64,000 bases of DNA from Rhodocyclaceae bacterium (GTDB lineage Bacteria; Pseudomonadota; Gammaproteobacteria; Burkholderiales; Rhodocyclaceae). The stretch spans positions 62,001 to 126,000 of the forward strand of contig VBWA01000009.1 of assembly GCA_006218025.1 (NCBI GenBank), read 5' to 3'. Below are positions 60,460 through 64,000 of the stretch, piece after piece (the stretch's first letter is position 1; every line of letters begins with the position of its first letter). The position numbers were made by a program, and so were the translations under genes. Under the pieces are notes generated by a model. That model was not told the DNA's origin, ran no database searches, and worked only from the letters and a program-made list of their open reading frames with translations.

Positions 60460-61371
60460 ATGACCTACGACAGCCCCTTTACTGCCCTGGGCAATACCCG
60501 CGACACCGGAGAGGTCGAGGCGGAGGTCGCCAGGATAGTGCTCGGCTTTGCGCCGGGCCATGATCTGACGCCGATTGCCGATACGTTCAGGCTGCTGGAT
60601 CGCGCATTTGACGGCCAGCTGCCGGGCTATCAGAAGCTGAAGACGCTGTATCACAACCGCACCCACACCAACGAAGTCGTGCTGTGCGCCGCGCGCATGC
60701 TGCATGGCTTGCATCTGGCCGGCCAGGGGCTGGATGCCGACCACATCGATGCCGCGCTGATCGGCGCCCTGTTGCACGATGTCGGTTACCTGATGAACGA
60801 CGAGGAGGCCAGCGGCACCGGTGCGCAGTTCACCAGCAGCCATGTGTTGCGCGGCGTGGACTTTGCCAGGCGGCATCTTTCCGCGTTGCCGCCGGATCTG
60901 CTCGAAACCACGACCAAGGTGATCCTGCTGACCGATCACCGCAAGCACCCCGACTGGGTCAAGTTCGACAACCCGCAACAGCAGCGTGCCGCCTTCGCCA
61001 CGGCGACCGCCGACCTGATCGGCCAGATGGCCAATCGCGAGTACCTCGAGCGCCTGCTGTTTCTGTACTTCGAATTCGAGGAGGCGCAGATGGGCGGCTT
61101 TGGAAATGTTCACGAACTGCTGGAAGGCACCTCCGGTTTCTATCGCATGACCAAGGCCCGTCTTGATCAGGATCTGCATGGTCTCTCGGCGCATCTGAAG
61201 AAGCATTTCGGTCAGGAGCAAGATGCCGATCGGGATTTCTACATGGAATCGATCGACCGAAATCTGGACTATCTGGAACGCGTGGTAAGGACGGAACGGG
61301 AGCATCGGCTGGAGTTCCTCAAGCGCGGCGGCGTGGTTGAGCAAGTCATGGACATGAAGGGAAGGTCCTGA
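60460..61371 (+). CDS. HD-domain phosphohydrolase-like protein
   Basis: A 303-aa protein with an HD-type metal-binding core: THTNEVVLCAARML, LIGALLHDVGYL with the His-Asp pair near residue 107 and a later Asp in ILLTDHRKHPDW. It likely hydrolyses a phosphoester, but the substrate is unknown. It precedes nikR by one base in an apparent three-gene operon and diverges from hoxF, so it may act in hydrogenase or nickel control. No clear Shine-Dalgarno sequence precedes the ATG. Confidence 0.85.
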   Translation: MTYDSPFTALGNTRDTGEVEAEVARIVLGFAPGHDLTPIADTFRLLDRAFDGQLPGYQKLKTLYHNRTHTNEVVLCAARMLHGLHLAGQGLDADHIDAALIGALLHDVGYLMNDEEASGTGAQFTSSHVLRGVDFARRHLSALPPDLLETTTKVILLTDHRKHPDWVKFDNPQQQRAAFATATADLIGQMANREYLERLLFLYFEFEEAQMGGFGNVHELLEGTSGFYRMTKARLDQDLHGLSAHLKKHFGQEQDADRDFYMESIDRNLDYLERVVRTEREHRLEFLKRGGVVEQVMDMKGRS

Positions 61372-61372
61372 G

Positions 61373-61855
61373 ATGGAGCGGATCACGATTTCCCTGGACG
61401 CCGATCTGGCCGCCGAATTCGACCGCCTGATCGCCGAGCGCGGCTACAAGAACCGCTCCGAAGCGGTGCGCGACGTGCTGCGCGCGCATCTCGAACAGGC
61501 GCGGCAAAAGCGCGGCGAGGCGAGCCATTGCGTGGCCAGCCTGTCCTATGTGTATAACCACCATGAGCGTGACCTGGCCGAACGGCTGACCGCCTTGCAG
61601 CACGGCCAGCACGATCTTACGGTGGCGACGCTGCACGCCCATCTCGATCACGAGAATTGCCTCGAAAGCGTCATCCTGCGCGGCCCGACCGCGGCAGTGC
61701 GCAACTTTTCCGACGCGCTGATCGCCGAGCGCGGCGTGCGCCACGGGCAGCTCAACCTGATCGATGTCGAAGTCGATTCCGGACGGGAGCATCATCACGG
61801 CTACACTCCTGCCGGCCGGTCCCGCGGCCACGTCCATCTGAAGCCCAAGACTTAG
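61373..61855 (+). CDS. nikR: Nickel-responsive regulator NikR
   Basis: A 160-aa NikR: an N-terminal ribbon-helix-helix DNA-binding domain (ITISLDADLAAEFDRLIAER) and an ACT-like C-terminal domain. The square-planar nickel site is complete: His77, His88, His90 and Cys96 within ATLHAHLDHENC. It represses nickel uptake when nickel is plentiful. The likely target here is nicT, which has a NikR-like palindrome upstream. The C-terminus is longer than in E. coli by about 25 residues and rich in His (GREHHHGY, GHVHLKP). Confidence 0.95.
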   Translation: MERITISLDADLAAEFDRLIAERGYKNRSEAVRDVLRAHLEQARQKRGEASHCVASLSYVYNHHERDLAERLTALQHGQHDLTVATLHAHLDHENCLESVILRGPTAAVRNFSDALIAERGVRHGQLNLIDVEVDSGREHHHGYTPAGRSRGHVHLKPKT

Positions 61856-62493
61856 TGGCAGCACCGGACCACCTGGTTCTTGCTGCGCGCAACCTCGATC
61901 GCGGCACGGCGTGGCTTGAGGATCGTCTCGGTGTCGCGCTCGAGCAAGGCGGTCGCCACAGCCGCATGGGCACCCACAATCGCCTGCTGCATCTGGGCGA
62001 ACGCTTCTACCTGGAACTGATCGCGATCGACCCGCAGGCGCCGTCGCCCGGGCGGCCGCGCTGGTTTGCGCTGGATCGGCAGGAGTCGCTGCCGGCAGAC
62101 CAGCCGCGGCTGATTCACTGGGTGGCGCGCAGCGACGACATTTTGCGCGACGTTGCCGCCAGTACCGAAGGTCCGGGCGACATCCTGCCCATGGAGCGCG
62201 GCGACTATCGCTGGCGCATCACCGTGGCGCCCGACGGCCACCTGCCCGGAGACGGCCTCGTGCCGACCCTGATCCAGTGGGACGTGCCGTTTCATCCGGC
62301 ATCGAGACTGCCCGATCGCGGATGCCGCCTGATGAAACTGGAAGGTTTCCATTCGCGGCCGGAGCGCATCAGGATCGCGCTGGCGGCCCTCGGTCTGGCG
62401 TCACGGCTGGATGTGCATCCCTGCGCCGCCGACGAAGCGCCGCAACTGGTCGCCTACATTCGCACGCCGGACGGCCTGATCGAACTCGACTAA
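61855..62493 (+). CDS. VOC/glyoxalase-like domain protein
   Basis: A 212-aa protein of the glyoxalase-3-like VOC group, beginning DHLVLAARNLDRGTAWLEDR and including HNRLLHLGERFYLELIAIDP, LIHWVARSDD and YRWRITVAPDG. The GTG start at 61855 overlaps the nikR stop (TAGTG), so translation is coupled. The VOC fold usually binds a metal and acts in small-molecule transformation; the substrate is unknown. The 3' end overlaps the convergent nicT gene by four bases. Confidence 0.85.
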   Translation: MAAPDHLVLAARNLDRGTAWLEDRLGVALEQGGRHSRMGTHNRLLHLGERFYLELIAIDPQAPSPGRPRWFALDRQESLPADQPRLIHWVARSDDILRDVAASTEGPGDILPMERGDYRWRITVAPDGHLPGDGLVPTLIQWDVPFHPASRLPDRGCRLMKLEGFHSRPERIRIALAALGLASRLDVHPCAADEAPQLVAYIRTPDGLIELD

Positions 62494-63317
62494 CGCGATC
62501 CGGTTTCGACCGCGGCCAGGCGCGACCCGCGCGCCAGCCCGTTGCCGATCAGGAAACTGCCGGCCAGCATGACGATGACGCCGACGCCCACCAGCAGTTC
62601 CTTGCCTTCGTACCACTGCGAGACGTCGGCGTGCAGCCAGCGCGCGAGGCCGAAGGCGGCGACCGAAAGGCTGATCGCGGCGACCATCAGGCCCATGACC
62701 CGCGAGGCGATGCGTGCGCGATGATCGGCGCGGCGCAGCAGGCGGGCGATCCACAGTCCGTTGGCGCCGTCGGCCAGCAGCATGCCGATGGTGAACGCCA
62801 GTCCCAGCGCCAGCGCGTGGCTCACGCCGCCATGCTGGGTGGCGGTGACGGCAAACAGCGCGGCCTGGCTCATGGTGTCGAAGGAAAGCGCGAACAGCGA
62901 GCCCACGGCGGCAATCGCCAGGGGATGCGAGGTGGCCTGCAGGCGGCGCAACATACCTGCCTTGATGCCGACGGTGGCGACCATGTCGCCGGCCGGCGCC
63001 ATCAGCACGGCGCGCAGGTTGAGAATGCCGAGCAGCGTCAGGAATCCGATGGAAATCCAGGTGCCGAGGTCTTCCATCCATGACGGCACCTGCCACTTGG
63101 CGGACACCAAGCCGACGCCGAGTGCGATCAGCATGACGATGGCACCATGGCCTAGGGAGAACAGGGAACCGCACCAGCGAGCGCGCCGCGGAGCGATGCG
63201 CAGGTTGTAGCGCGTCAGCCCGTCGATAGTCGCGAGGTGGTCGGCGTCGAGCCCGTGCTTGGCGCCCAGGATGAAAACCAGGGCGAGTAGGGCAATCCAG
63301 TCGTTGGGCAGATCCAT
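62490..63317 (-). CDS. nicT: Nickel/cobalt permease NicT (NiCoT family)
   Basis: A 275-aa membrane permease of the NiCoT family that imports nickel for hydrogenase. The signature HGLDADHLATIDG (His21, Asp24, Asp26, His27) and SLFSLGHGAIV near 51 are present, with SLFALSFDTMSQAALFAV near 140 and about eight hydrophobic segments. It is somewhat shorter than typical NiCoT proteins (about 330 aa). It lies convergent with the nikR operon, and a NikR-like site sits 26 bases upstream of the start codon. Confidence 0.93.
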   Translation of the reverse strand: MDLPNDWIALLALVFILGAKHGLDADHLATIDGLTRYNLRIAPRRARWCGSLFSLGHGAIVMLIALGVGLVSAKWQVPSWMEDLGTWISIGFLTLLGILNLRAVLMAPAGDMVATVGIKAGMLRRLQATSHPLAIAAVGSLFALSFDTMSQAALFAVTATQHGGVSHALALGLAFTIGMLLADGANGLWIARLLRRADHRARIASRVMGLMVAAISLSVAAFGLARWLHADVSQWYEGKELLVGVGVIVMLAGSFLIGNGLARGSRLAAVETGSR

Positions 63318-63342
63318 GGGTGGCGGCTTTTTTCAATGGATG

Positions 63343-63369
63343 GTATGAAGTCTAGTGAAAACATCATAC
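63343..63369. promoter_or_regulatory. NikR-like operator upstream of nicT
   Basis: GTATGA (63343-63348) and TCATAC (63364-63369) are the exact half-sites of the E. coli NikR operator. The spacer here is 15 bases rather than 16. Confidence 0.65.
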
Positions 63370-63596
63370 AAAATCCATGCCTGTCAGCGAAAACAAGGTT
63401 AGTGGCTATTTATCAATCGCTTATGAAATTCGCTCGAAGTTCAAGTGGTTAATGTCTATGCAGCCGCAGCGATCGCTATCCGCATTGCAGACCATTCAGA
63501 CAGCCGGCGCTCTCTACTCAGACCCTCAATGATCGTCGGTATGTGCTATGGTCGCCGACCCGCGACTGTGACGTTCGCCCTTCTTCCATCATCTGA

Positions 63597-64000
63597 ATGA
63601 CTGCCAATCTTTTTACGAATAGCGACGTGTTGGGGGAATTTTCCGGCCTGTTTGATGCGGCAACGGTGCAAAGAGGCCGGGACTACGCCGCCGAGGGAAG
63701 GGTGCGGATGAAAAGCGTGGAGCGGGCGCCCGGCGAAATCCACGTCGAAGCCGATGTTCAGGGCACGCGCATCCATCCCTACGAGGTCGATCTCTGGCTG
63801 GAGGTGGATCAGGCCGGCACGCTGGTGGACATCGACAGCGCCTGCATGTGTCCAATGCGGGAGAATTGCAAGCATGTCGTGGCGGCGCTTCTGTCCCTGG
63901 GACAGACCGGCGGCATTGGAACTCTTGCCGGACACGGAACTGCGTCGCGGCGGGCTGCAACGGATTCCCCCGAACCCAGTGCGGCGGCACTGGCCTGGCT
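63597..64000 (+). CDS. SWIM zinc-finger protein, N-terminal part (probable SNF2-type helicase)
   Basis: The first 134 codons of a gene that runs off the right edge. The N-terminus (VQRGRDYAAEGRVRMKSVE) leads to a SWIM zinc finger CMCPMRENCKHVVAALL, with the CxCx(n)CxH ligands near residues 83-92. In bacteria this layout usually opens SNF2/Rad54-type DNA-dependent ATPases. The helicase domain lies outside the window, so that part is inference. Confidence 0.75.
   Translation, partial: MTANLFTNSDVLGEFSGLFDAATVQRGRDYAAEGRVRMKSVERAPGEIHVEADVQGTRIHPYEVDLWLEVDQAGTLVDIDSACMCPMRENCKHVVAALLSLGQTGGIGTLAGHGTASRRAATDSPEPSAAALAW

Overview
The window is high-GC DNA with the gene content of a metabolically versatile betaproteobacterium. 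Rhodocyclales or Burkholderiales is my best guess, inferred from TctABC and DctPQM carboxylate transporters, several IclR regulators, a NAD-linked soluble hydrogenase and multidomain GGDEF/EAL proteins. No rRNA, tRNA or CRISPR array was seen. Two genes run off the window: an Ada/AlkA-type repair protein at the left edge and a SWIM zinc-finger protein at the right edge.

Left part (1-18.5 kb): Ada/AlkA, a membrane GGDEF/EAL protein and HflX come first. A probable sulfoacetate-degradation region follows. On the minus strand lie a TctABC transporter, an acylating sulfoacetaldehyde dehydrogenase (SauS-like) and an AMP-forming CoA ligase (SauT-like), divergent from an IclR regulator. Next to them a second IclR gene is fused by overlaps to cobS-like and cobT-like genes and diverges from xsc (sulfoacetaldehyde acetyltransferase). 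The inferred route is import, activation to sulfoacetyl-CoA, reduction to sulfoacetaldehyde, then cleavage to acetyl phosphate and sulfite.

Accessory island (18.5-31.5 kb): base composition becomes visibly more AT-rich up to about 27.9 kb. Two convergent, defence-like operons lie here. One encodes a 1499-residue STAS-like/GHKL/phosphoribosyltransferase protein followed by a receiver-TIR-like protein. The other encodes a small HEPN-like protein followed by an 879-residue protein with two P-loop NTPase modules. Beyond them are a Fic protein, a VapBC pair, a HigBA-like pair and debris of a BKACE enzyme, of fic and of a type I restriction gene.

Middle (31.5-51.2 kb): an apparent operon of GMC oxidoreductase, TRAP transporter (DctPQM), CBS/BON protein and IclR regulator; a secreted protein; an M18 aminopeptidase; a second GGDEF/EAL protein; LysR with divergent pirin and flavodoxin-like genes; a TauE/SafE permease with a c-type cytochrome; a FitAB-like toxin-antitoxin pair; and small enzymes.

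Right part (51.2-64 kb): hoxFUYH for a soluble NAD-linked [NiFe]-hydrogenase runs on the minus strand. A complete iron-type ABC importer sits between hoxH and the maturation protease gene (hoxW-like). Divergent from hoxF are an HD-domain gene, nikR and a VOC-family gene. A NicT nickel permease follows, with a NikR-like palindrome upstream. Together these look like a hydrogenase locus with its own metal supply.
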